NCBI RefSeq assembly: GCF_000208865.1
Contig: NC_018395.1
Coordinates: forward strand, 1,829,920 to 1,893,919
Length of the DNA: 64,000 bases
Origin: Neospora caninum Liverpool
Taxonomy: Eukaryota > Apicomplexa > Conoidasida > Eucoccidiorida > Sarcocystidae
Direction of reading: 5' to 3'
The notes beneath the pieces are model-generated. The model was not told the origin of the DNA and did not search any database. It was given only the letters and a program-made list of their open reading frames with translations. The position numbers and the translations under genes are program-made. Shown here one piece after another: positions 36,537-46,611 of the stretch. Within the stretch, counting starts at the first letter, position 1, and every line of letters starts with the position of its first letter.

Positions 36537-37868
36537 AAGCAGTAGCTCTGTTACCGAGAACGACCGAGTCGTATTTCGTAGTACCAACGGCAAACTTACT
36601 GTTTGCGAGGGTTTGCGTAATATACACTGTTATTCCAAGTCAGAAAGCAGGATTAGATGAGGGATGAGCTGTGGCCTTAACTCCAAGGCAAGTAAATGGA
36701 ACGACGTGTACAAGGAAGCGGCAGAGGAGACTTGTGCTTAAACAGTGGTTTACCTAGAGGAACACCAATTTTCAAGTGTCCGAAGGGGGAAGTACCCGAG
36801 ACGACAAAAGTGGAACGTGGCCTTCATCAGTTCGAACACAGCGTTCCAAGGGGCTGACAGTCTCGGAATTTGCTTCTATGCAGAAATGCGTTTGCAGGGT
36901 GCACTGGCTGGTAAATATCTTGCAACATGCTGCCGTCTGTGCCTTCCGGGTGTGTCACGGGGGTGCTGCGCGTGTGTTGTATTGTTTCAAAAATGATACC
37001 ATGTTCAGTCATGTGCTGTCATGTGGCCGAAGCCCACATTTTTTCGTTGCGATGTTTCATGAGGACCTTCAGGTGGCACTGTCCTCCGTGGGGTCTTTTG
37101 GTGCACGAGCGGTCCAGTATCTGACACCGAATTTGGCGCAGTTGCTTGAGGACAGGCTTTTCAGCGTTGGAAACGCCGGCTTCGTTTGCCGGGATACCAT
37201 GTGAATGAAGCTGAATCAGCGGCTGAGCTCATCTTGGAACTGGCGCGAGCTGTGGAATGTTCGAATACCGTGACAACCTCTGTGCTTACTACTGGTTTTC
37301 GGAGCGCCTGAAAACTGGTGTTCGTCGGTGGCCGAACAACACGAGACTATGATATTTTCCGACTGTTCCTTTCATCCCTCTCGGGTTCCCCGGTTTTTCA
37401 AGACTTGTCCTCAAGTGTACTTACAGTCCCAGACATAGCGAGATGCACGTCTCCGTACGAGCCCGTGTGGTGGCAGCCGCTATCAGAGTCAGCTCATGTG
37501 CTGTTGAAACGATGAGTTCACTCACACACTTGTCTCAGAGGATCCCATCCCGCTCAACAGCGTATACACTAGGCCATGCCGGCGGAGCACAGGGGTAACA
37601 CAGTAGTAAGCACACTCTGTGCTATTCTAGGTACACGATGACGTTAGCTCTTTGGTGTACGTACGGCCGGAATGGGATGGGCCAGTGGGTCGCCTTTCAC
37701 TATTGAACTTCTGGCGTTGGCGAGAAGGGGTTTCATATGTCCACGCATCTTGGCCTAGTGGTATGGCTGTGAGGAAGGCAGCGGTAGGGGTTCAACTCGG
37801 GAGAACAGTTGAACAAAACAGCCTGATTTTTGCTAACAGCTGACTTGCATTTGGTGCTGGAGTGAACG
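36537..37868. other. intergenic upstream of the SUEL-lectin gene
   Basis: About 1.3 kb with the 3' UTR of the MGxxC gene and the presumed promoter of the lectin gene. No supported gene. A tRNA-like A-box string near 37750 was examined and rejected. Confidence 0.45.
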
Positions 37869-39649
37869 ATGCAACTCCGCGGTGCTGCCGCAGCCTGGTC
37901 CCTAGGTTTTGCCCTTTCTATTCAGGGGTGTGCAAGCACGAATGTAGGAGGGTCCACGATATATGAGGAACGCCAGTTCGACTCACGGCCCGTTTTCTAC
38001 TATGGATTCATTAATAATGACCACTACGAGCACTTTTTGCCCGGGCACCGCGGAACGCGGAACCAGATAGTTAGCCTGCACTCTCCCGTACATGCTGACA
38101 CCCCTTTGCCACTACGATTTTTAGGGCAACAATATCGTGCTGGAATGTCCTCCTGGGAGCGTGGTACGAGCCACACGGGCCAGCTTTGGAAATCCGGTGC
38201 AAGCAGGTGAGGTTTTGCTCGTGCCCGTTACCAGTACCTGCCTCCAGCACATGGTGCCAGGCAGCGGCAAATGGGAATTCGGCCACTGTAGCTTCAGCAA
38301 TAGCCTTTTGGTCGTGCAGCGTGAGTGCCAAGGAAAAGAAACGTGCCAGGTTCGTTGTAGTGTGGAGGACAACACTGCGGGCCGGGCTAAGATACTTTGG
38401 TAAATTACTATCAGTTCAAGGCGTACACCGAGTTATTCCTCGATCATGGCGTCAGTGACCCGTGCCCCGACCTGAAAAAAAGAACCCTGGCAGTGGGTAG
38501 GTGCCAACACATACAGTCCACCGGAAAAACACTAGACCGCACATCTGTTTTAGATTACGACTGCGTTCCCCTGAGGTAAAATAACTAAAGTGAGCCTTTC
38601 TCCCATCGAAATCCATGCACAGTTAGTCGGCCGGCACCTCTCTTCGACGCCAAGAGCGAAACTTTCCGGCCTGGAGTCACTCCGCACTACCTGCTTGTCG
38701 CCGACCACACAGCAAGCTGTGCGCAGAAGTCGACTGTCGAAGTGTCAGCAACCGAAGCCTCAGAAGTGTATAACTTGGTACGATAATAAGTTATGGTCCG
38801 TTTCGCCTGGATCTAACGCACACGGTCACAGAACGATGCGCGCCGGGTGTGCAACTTGCACCACCAGTGTTCCCACTTCATTTGGGACTTCAAGAGCCGC
38901 CAGGCCACCTTCTGCTCAGGTAAGCAGTCACCTCTTCGTCCATGTGACCCACACAAACGAAAACCTCTGTTAAAGGATATGGATGGAAGCGAACGGAAAA
39001 GAGCCGCGGCTTCACGGTTGGTGTGAAGCCATCCGAATTCAGGTGTGACGGTACCAGCACTGAGACCAACGAGCACAAGCACTCACGTCGTTTCTTGCTG
39101 CAGTATCCCTGGATATGCCGTATACCTTAACTACGCCGCCATCTGCACCGAACCGAACATTCTGAACAAAAAGGGAACCGTTACAAACGTGGAAGGTATT
39201 ACGGTACCCTAGTTGTATTGTGCAGTGGTTCTTGCACGAGCACTCGTCCAGACGGAGCAATCCTATGCAGCGCTCGAAAGCAATGCGAGTTCTGGACAGC
39301 AAGTGAGTCAACTTGCGTGCGAGAGGCAGGTGCTGCACACTACAAGCTGCTTAATCCTCAGGTGTATCTCCTGGACTGGTTTCCCTCCCAGGCTACAGTC
39401 ATCACCTGTGGCTTTGCAGTGGCCCTCCCACTATGATACCGGTTAGCTTAAGCCACATTAGCCATCGTGAGAAGCCACGTTTACTCGTGACATGCAGAGA
39501 GACGGTTTCGTATTTGCTGCCAAGGCGCATGATGGTGAGTCGAAACCGCTGAGGTGAATGCTAATCGGATATAAATAGGAAGTGCCACACAGGGAGTGGT
39601 GTTCAGCCAGAGGCTCTTCTGGAACAGCTGGCCCGACCCAGTGAAATAG
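37869..39649 (+). CDS. secreted SUEL-type (galactose-binding) lectin with Cys-rich repeats; eleven exons, ultra-short introns
   Basis: Model: 37869-38069, 38125-38399, 38456-38575, 38627-38777, 38832-38919, 38976-39042, 39104-39195, 39252-39302, 39362-39441, 39498-39534, 39579-39649; 1233 nt, 410 residues. The ten introns are 55, 56, 51, 54, 56, 61, 56, 59, 56 and 44 nt, each GT-AG and all in phase, often with a CTAAC/CTGAC-like branch site. An N-terminal signal peptide (MQLRGAAAAWSLGFALS) precedes a SUEL domain: VLECPPGSVVRATRASFG, GKWEFGHCS, VVQRECQGKETCQV, then DPCPDLKKRTLAVGRC across a splice. Beyond it come two related Cys-rich units (CNLHHQCSHFIWDF with SIPGYAVYL; CSARKQCEFW with SLPGYSHHLW), perhaps PAN-like. 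No membrane segment is seen. Likely a secreted or surface carbohydrate-binding protein. Exon 1 could instead end at 37943. Confidence 0.72.
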
Positions 39650-39927
39650 ATTTGTATCACTTCCCTCAGGTGAACCCGTTGTGCTTGCCTTCTCTCGGTT
39701 AAATATACGCATGTGCGTGCATAGGGTTACCCAACTGCCTCTGAGGCGGATCGAGCCAAATCCCTCAAGCAAGCAGAAGATTCCAGACTCGCTGGCCAGA
39801 TATACTAGCCGGAAAAGAGTTTTACGACACGAGGAAGTATCTGAATTTCGTTAAGCGGCTGCTCCGATGTCAACGCACATGTGGACACCTTCCTTCCGTA
39901 AATAAACAGTCACGCACGAATCAATCA

Positions 39928-41308
39928 TTACATTGGACCGAGCGCTCCTTCGTCCATTTCCTCAGGCTGCACAACGGGGATCTCTGGCTTGGGGTCCATC
40001 ACGATAATCGTATCCGGCAGCGGCGTGGCCGGGCCCCGTTTGCCCTCAGGGTCATGCGGCAGCATGATCTTGACTCTAACGCCAAGAACGCCCTGCAACC
40101 AGATATCAGACACACATGCACTGCCGCCGTATATAATGTCGCCTGCATAGTTTCCTATCATTGTGAACTAGACTTAACAGCTTAAAACATACCTGTCGAA
40201 GTTGCACCGAGCGGATTGCTTGGTCGACGAACATCTTCGACGGCTCTCCCGTAGAGATCAGGTAACCATCCTTGAACTTCATGCTCTTGGCGCGCTGCGC
40301 GCGAAGTTTACCGGAAACAACAACTTCACAACCTGAGAAAAGGAAACATACCAGCCCGATGAAGATGCATGTAACGGTCGAAGCACATGGTGGTTCTCAC
40401 TTTAACCTTAGTTGACATCATACAATACGCGACACGGCGCCAGCACTCACCTTTTGCTCCGGACTCCATGATGTGGCGGAGGACACCATAGCACGCGCGC
40501 CTGACTGCAAGGCCCTTGAGGAGCTTATACCGCAACGATTCTGCCTGTGCCATGGCGCACAGCCCACGGTTCTCCACGCGCTCGGCGAAGAGCTCTACAG
40601 AGTCAGGCGCGAAGCCGAATCGCTTCTGAACGACCGACGTCAATTCACGGATACGCCTTCCCTTGTCACCGAGCACTTCCCTCGTCCTGGTGGCGCGGAT
40701 GATGATCTCTGTGCGGATGGGAGTAACGCGGACTTCCACTCCTGAGTATCCATCCTCGGACAATGTGCAGGACAGGAACTCATTCAGCTCCGCCTGGAAG
40801 ACACCATCCTTCACGAACTTTCTCTTCTTGCAAGTCTGCGTACGGCATACACACAGGAACCACAAAGCCCACCAAGCATTCCCTACCTGCGACGGGGAAG
40901 GACCGACACCACTGTCGAACCGCGACGATTTTTTTAACGTCTTTTGATGATCTAATACTGCTTCTATGTACATTAAAAAACACGAAGAAAACGTGAGTCA
41001 TGCAATTAACGTGCAAACCAACAAATGATGACGAGGTCCTGCGAAACGGAATCTGTGGTCTGCTGCATGTTTTCCAATAATAGATCCAAACAATGCAGAT
41101 CCGCGAGCAACCATAGCTACATCGTGTGACCCACTACGGAAGAGTAAGACTGCAGACGAAATTCCAACGAGAAATTACGCCGTGCAATTTCCTGTAGGCA
41201 GCTGCAATATGGTGACCGGTGGAGGAGAGAGCATGTTCACGGCGCCCCTTCTCCCTCGGATCACCACTGAAATGCAGAGTCTCCCCTTACGTTGCCAGTC
41301 GACGCCAT
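39928..41308 (-). CDS. RPS3: 40S ribosomal protein S3 (uS3)
   Basis: Four exons: 41291-41308 (MASTGN), 40451-40835, 40193-40332, 39928-40092; 708 nt, 235 residues, all GT-AG and in phase. It contains the KH-domain region [38 protein letters not shown] blocks (here [19 protein letters not shown]), [20 protein letters not shown] and [17 protein letters not shown]. It ends [12 protein letters not shown], with a short tail as in other protist S3 proteins. It functions at the mRNA entry channel of the small subunit. The 18-nt first exon is inferred from the start codon, a GTAAGG donor and the fit to the family N-terminus. A triple TGCATGCA-type motif sits 277-288 nt upstream. The 3' end is 0.28 kb from the lectin stop, convergent with it. 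Confidence 0.96.
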
Positions 41309-41584
41309 CTTGGACAAAAAGGGATGAGAACTGTGTAAAATTACCACCTCACAAAAGTGGAAAAACAGCTCGTCGTGACAAAAAACCCCTGTTTCCCCTT
41401 TGCATGGCAACGCTTTCCTCTGGAAGTCTCCCCCACTGCTTTTCGTCCATGCTGGACAATGGAGCTACGTTGTGCTGGGGCATGCGCTGTGCCCCACAAG
41501 AGAATCCTCCGAGGGAGGCCTGCTGCCTGCAATACAGTGGTTTTGCCATCCATCGGGGCACCCGCCTTGTACGGGCCAGCTTGA

Positions 41585-41596
41585 TGCATGCATGCA
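41585..41596. promoter_or_regulatory. TRP-2-like element upstream of RPS3
   Basis: TGCATGCATGCA contains two overlapping matches to the recalled ribosomal-protein motif YGCATGCR and lies about 0.28 kb upstream of the RPS3 ATG. I found no clear TRP-1 partner here, unlike at eL30. Confidence 0.5.
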
Positions 41597-41608
41597 GCAT
41601 AAAAGACC

Positions 41609-43720
41609 GTTACCTTAGACACTGGCATCTTTGATTACGTCAGGGCTCTCGCCTGTGCATCTGTCAACATACAAGAGGGATCGCAACCAAGGCTGCCATT
41701 TCGGTGCATTAAAAAAATGCGGTCGGGGGTGTTGGCAGGGGTTGCAGAAAAGCATTTCTATCCAAGAGATGGGGCGCAGCGCTTTTGAGGAGATGTATAC
41801 TGTCGGTCCTGATGTGGCGAGGGGTCCGCGTCTGCTGTTTGATCTTTTTAGTGGAGCGAAACGTGAGCCACTGCCCGTAACACGGCAGACTCAGTGCGGA
41901 AATTGTAAACACCCTGGAGACGTTGACAGGCGTCTAGCGGGCTGTGTTCCTGAAGCGTGGGACGTAGGCAACCACAACTGTGCATTTTGTTTCTTCGTGC
42001 CCTACCGGTCTCAAAGCAAAAAGCAAAAACGCATGCAGGTAGCGTTGGACTACCCTGCCAGTTTTGTTGTGGTGCTGTACCTGTACCTTTTCCTGCTGGT
42101 GCTGGAAGCTCATGTACGAGAGGCGACCACTTGCTCACTGCATCCCTCTAGTCTCCAAAGGAATGCAAAATGTGACAGCACAGCTGTTAATACCGACGTC
42201 CGCGGGACCACTGGGTAGCGGAGAGCCGGAGGGTTGCGTTGGCGGTGTCTCATCGTCCACAGTACGGCTGATAAGCGGAGTTGGTAGTCAGCTCTTTGCA
42301 GAAAGGAAGTTGCTGTTCGAATGGTTCCCTTTCATTTAGGTTGGGGAGAGAGGACTCTAGGACAGGTTTCACGCAAAACTGGGGAGTGAATCTCCATTTC
42401 GCACCAATCCTCTGCACTTCGTCGTTGACAGAAAATCCAGACTTCTGAGGTTCCCTAGCTTGAGTGCAGTGAAGACGCACAAACTAGAGAATGCCGTATA
42501 AAAAAAACGACTAGTGGAGTCGGGAAGAACGGTCAGCTCATTGGTGCATCTTGTGCTTCAGAGCGAGAAAGCCACAACTTTCTGCAGAGGCTATCGAAGT
42601 CGCAGATATGGAACTCGTCCAGAGAAAAAGCAATTGGGGCCATATTGTTTCTGGCGAGTGACAATTGGCTTAAGGAAAGTCTGCTATCTCTCCGTATAGG
42701 GCCTGACTTCCGACAGGTCCCCATTTTACTGTTGCCGCACTGAAGGTACAGCAAGCTGGATCCCTTGAGCCGTTTTGCCGCTCGCGGAAATTGATCCGTT
42801 ACGTTTCACGTTCTATAATATTTCCACATTTGCAATTTCGTTATCCTCTAGAACGAGTTCGAGCTCCCTCGCACGTACGCAAAGTACGACGAATCACATT
42901 CCGCGATGGCTGAGGGATGCACAGCGCCGTTCGTTTGAGGGCCAGTCTTGCAGTACCGCACGTGCCCCGTCGTGTTTGTTTTTAACTTTTGCTTCGCTAC
43001 CCTTCCTTCCCTGCACCGACTTCGTGTTCTTTGTTCCGCAGACACTGGAAAAAAGAAGTCTCCTTTCAGCCCATGGCTCTGTCGAGTCCTCTCGGTCAGT
43101 TCCACCTGGGGCCCGTCTTCTCTATCGAGTGGGGACTTGGGCTAAAAGAGAAGGAACCTACGTTGTTTTTCGAAGAGTGATCGATAACTAGTTTCTCGCT
43201 TGCTGCAGTAGAAACTGCGGGAACGTGCGGTGAGGAGGATCGAACCCTGTAGTCGACAACTCACTGCCGTTTGTGTATTGCTCCACTACAGCACGACACT
43301 GGTTCGGTCCCTGTCCGTGCTGTGTCTTTCCCGTATCTGTCTCTTGCTGTGTGTTACCACGAACGTTTTGCGTTTTAGCGTCGAAGCCTCATCTTTCAAA
43401 AGATTGTGCTAGAAAACAGGTTTCGGTTCCACCTTCTGTGCTTCGCCTCTGTTTTTGCCTCTCCTGTGCACACGGGCCCCGTTAGGTCTCTGCCTTTCAG
43501 ATGGTGCGCCGGCAACCTCCACACCGGCGTTGCTCTACCAACAAAACGTGACAACGTCGACGACGAAGGCAGCCGCCCCTTCCCTCGCGTTGTCGCGTGA
43601 CCCAAAGATTTGATCCGGTGCTTCATTCATCCGGCGTTTCCCTTCATAGGCACGCACATGGTCTAAGCTGTCGGATTTTCTCGTCCCACGACACGCCTAC
43701 ACAGCTCCTCCAACTCGCGG
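41609..43720. other. intergenic between RPS3 promoter and TDP2 3' end
   Basis: About 2.1 kb upstream of RPS3 and downstream of the TDP2-like gene. Only short frames in conflicting phases are present. A B-box-like string near 43240-43255 on the minus strand was checked and does not fold into a convincing tRNA. Confidence 0.45.
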
Positions 43721-46611
43721 CTACCTAAGATCTGTCACCGTCCCTCGACGGAACCGCGCGAGAAGACCAAAGTGGTCGCTGGGGAATCGGCCGCACATCG
43801 GCAGGCGATTGACGCCAACGAGGCGAAGCGCCTGAGGAGCCCACGTCAGAGGTCCCTTTCCCTCTGCTGCACGAGACGAAGCGTGTGATGCTTCGTCCTT
43901 CGCTCGTTCACACCGGTGAAGAGAAGCGGAAGACGAAGACGAGGCGCGGACCTCGGAGTCGCTGCGCGTCACCGCCCCGGGAGATATCCCAGGCTTCCCC
44001 CTCTGGCCTTCCGTGGCCACGCGAACCTGCAAAGTCGAAGAGCGCGGACGCGGGCTCCACCAGTAGAAACGGTCAAAGCGAAGTCTGGGGCGCCATTTCA
44101 TTTGTTTGTTGTCGTTTCTGAGCATGTCCCACGTGTACCTACACTCGTCGGGTCTGCCCAGGACTTCCCAGACGTCTCGGACGCTGCGGGGGACTGTCGG
44201 CGTCGCTCCTTTTTCGTCTTCGCCGAGTCGCCTTCCACTCCCGCTGTTCGCACTCGTTCGTCCCGCTCCCTGCTTCTCTTGACTCTCCGTCTTTGGTCGT
44301 GCTCCGGAAAGTTTCTCCCTTCTCCCTCGCGCTAAATCGCCCTCCGCTTCTGCCAGCTCTGAATCCCGGAGATTCGTGTCGCCGCCAAAGACCGCGGCGA
44401 ACGCTGGATGCAACGCGGTTGGCGGGTCCTCTCCGTCGTCCCCGCTCTTCCTGGCCTTCCTCTCGGTTCTTTCCCCTCGCGTTCCCCCTCCCGCCGCTTC
44501 GCCTTCTGTGCATCCCTCCTCTTCACAGACGTGGGCAAAGCTGCGCGTGACCACTTGCATGCACCGGCGGAACTGCCGCAATCGCTCGTCTCGGTATTCC
44601 TTTATCGACTCGAGGTGCGAGGTGAGGAACAGCAGGCGGTCATCTGGCCAGCTCATCGGCGCAGCCACGATGCCGAGCAAGTGTCGCCCCATTTGACTCC
44701 CTGGAAACCACTCAGTTAGCGCGCCTTGCTCCACGTCGAGAGGCAACATTTGCTCTTTGCACAGCATCAAGACGCAGAAATACGGACACCCGAGCGGAGG
44801 CGCGGAGGGCCCAGACGACGGCGCCGCCAAGGCGTGCTGCTGCGCGCGCTCCATCTCGTAGAGCAGTGACGACGCTGCGTCGCCGAGGGAAGAAGAAGGC
44901 GTGTAGATGTGGTAGAGCGGCGCGAGGTGGGAAGAGAGGAGATGGAGAGACGCCGCAACGACTTCCTGAAACATCACAACTGCGGGGCGAAGCGCCCGGA
45001 CAGTCGAAATCACCGCCGAAGTCCGCACACGCAGCGCCGCCTCGTCGAGCCCATCTAGGTTCCTACACGGCACAGTCGAAGCGAGATGCGAGAAGAGAGA
45101 GACAAAAACAGGCTAGCGGGAAGGGGAGGAGAGAAGAGGACGAGACGCGGCGGCCGAGGACGCGCCGAAGAAGACACACACTTGGTACGCGAGAAGATGT
45201 CAGGAGGTGAAAGATAGACGTCGAGCGTCGCGGAAGAAGAGGAAACGAACGTGGGAAGAGAGCCGAATCTAGCAGATGAGGGAGGCGTTTCAGGGGCGCC
45301 CATGCCAGGGGTGAAAAAGGAGGCGAGATGACGCAAATCGAATGGCGAGCTAGCGAAGAGCGGATGAGATAAAGAGACAGGGGAGGACACATCGCTAGGC
45401 TAATAAAACACCTGGACACGACAGAAAGGCCCGCATTTGAACGCGCGAGATGGAAACGAAAGAGATATTTCAGACGGAAACATGACACGTTTCGACGGAA
45501 CATGTGGAGGGCTGTTCAGGAAGAAACGATTTCGATGGAACGTATCCGGTTTTTTATTTCTGAAAACGCGAGGGTAAAACTTGTCGAAACGACGCTCTCT
45601 TTTCATTGCCTCGCTGCCCCACCTCTCTTCGGCTTACCAGGTCAAGACATCGAACTGACTGGACCAGATTGGCAGCTCATTGCCTTCCTGCGTCTCCACA
45701 GCCTCTGCGGGATTTCGCTCAGCGCTCTTCTCCCTCTTTACCGTCTCTTGCTTTTGCGTCCGCTCTCTCTCCCGCGCTCCTTCGGGGCCTCTCGCCGTTG
45801 GTCTCAGCGCCTTCTCCGCTCGTGTCTCTTTATCCGCGGCCAAGTCACCTGGCGTTCTCGTTTCCTCTCTTCCTCGTTTCCGCAGCAGGCTGCCGAGAGG
45901 CGCCCCGGCCGACCTTTCTCTGCTTCCTGGCCGCTCGCGTTGCTCCTCTCCCAGCCGTCTTCCTGGTCCTTCGAAGGGGCGTCTTCCGCCTGTCTCCTCT
46001 CTTCTATCGCCCTCGCGCGCAGCCCGCGCCAGGCTACAGGCCAGCGCAGAAAACCTCGCTCGCTCTTCCTCCTCCTCTTGTATTTCTCTGAGACTGCACC
46101 GCTCCCTCCTTCCTGAGCGGCCCTGCAGATACACTGCGTCGTCCAACTTCCTGTCGCCTCTGAAAGGCTCCTGCGACCGTCCAGGGGGCGTATCTGGGAC
46201 CGAAGTGGGGCGCATGGAGACAGCCGAAGTCTCTCTGCTCCCCCGAGCTCCTTCGTTCGCGCAAGGAGACGCGGTGCAGTCACGGCGCGCGGAAGAGAAC
46301 GAAACGGGCGCAGAAGAGGAAGAGGAAAACGAGGGAGGTCGGGAAGAAGAGGTAGAGAAAGACGAGGGAGGTCGGGAAGAAGAGGCAGACGTGGCAGGTT
46401 CGCTGTGTTGTTTATGTTCTCTGTATTTGGCAGCGCGTAGACGACGGATCTCCGAGAGTTCGTCGACAAAGTTTCGTTGCGTGCTCTGCGACTCGGCATT
46501 TGCTGCTTCCGTTCGCATTTCTGCCGTCGACTCAGAGGGCGCGCCTGCCTCTTTCCCCTTCGCCGGTTCCCTCCTGTCGCCCTCTCGACCTTCCCCGCCT
46601 AGCGGCGCCAT
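43721..46611 (-). CDS. TDP2: tyrosyl-DNA phosphodiesterase 2-like (endonuclease/exonuclease/phosphatase family)
   Basis: Two exons, 45638-46611 and 43721-45062, joined in phase 2 so that the junction restores LTWNLDGLDEAALR; 771 residues. All TDP2 catalytic blocks are visible: WNLDGLD (metal-side Asn), VVMFQEV (metal-binding Glu), FLTSHLESIKEYRDERLRQF, FGGDTNLRDSE (catalytic Asp), DVWEVLGRPDECRYTWDM, RLRFDRFYW and CGRFPSDHFGLL (catalytic His). TDP2 removes topoisomerase II peptides from 5' DNA ends. The first exon (about 324 residues) is an Arg/Glu/Ser-rich disordered region containing NFVDELSEIRRLRAAKYREH. Inserts rich in Arg/Gly/Glu interrupt the catalytic domain twice. The chosen start is MAPLGGEGREGD, but the same frame stays open upstream to 47865, so the N-terminus is uncertain. 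Confidence 0.9.

Noticed and set aside
37741..37800. Possible tRNA (A-box-like TGGCCTAGTGG and GGTTCAACTC)
   Set aside because: The anticodon and T stems do not pair, and the B box departs from consensus.
43200..43290. Possible minus-strand tRNA with GGTTCGATCC
   Set aside because: An acceptor-like pairing exists, but the T stem and D stem fail when the loop is placed correctly.
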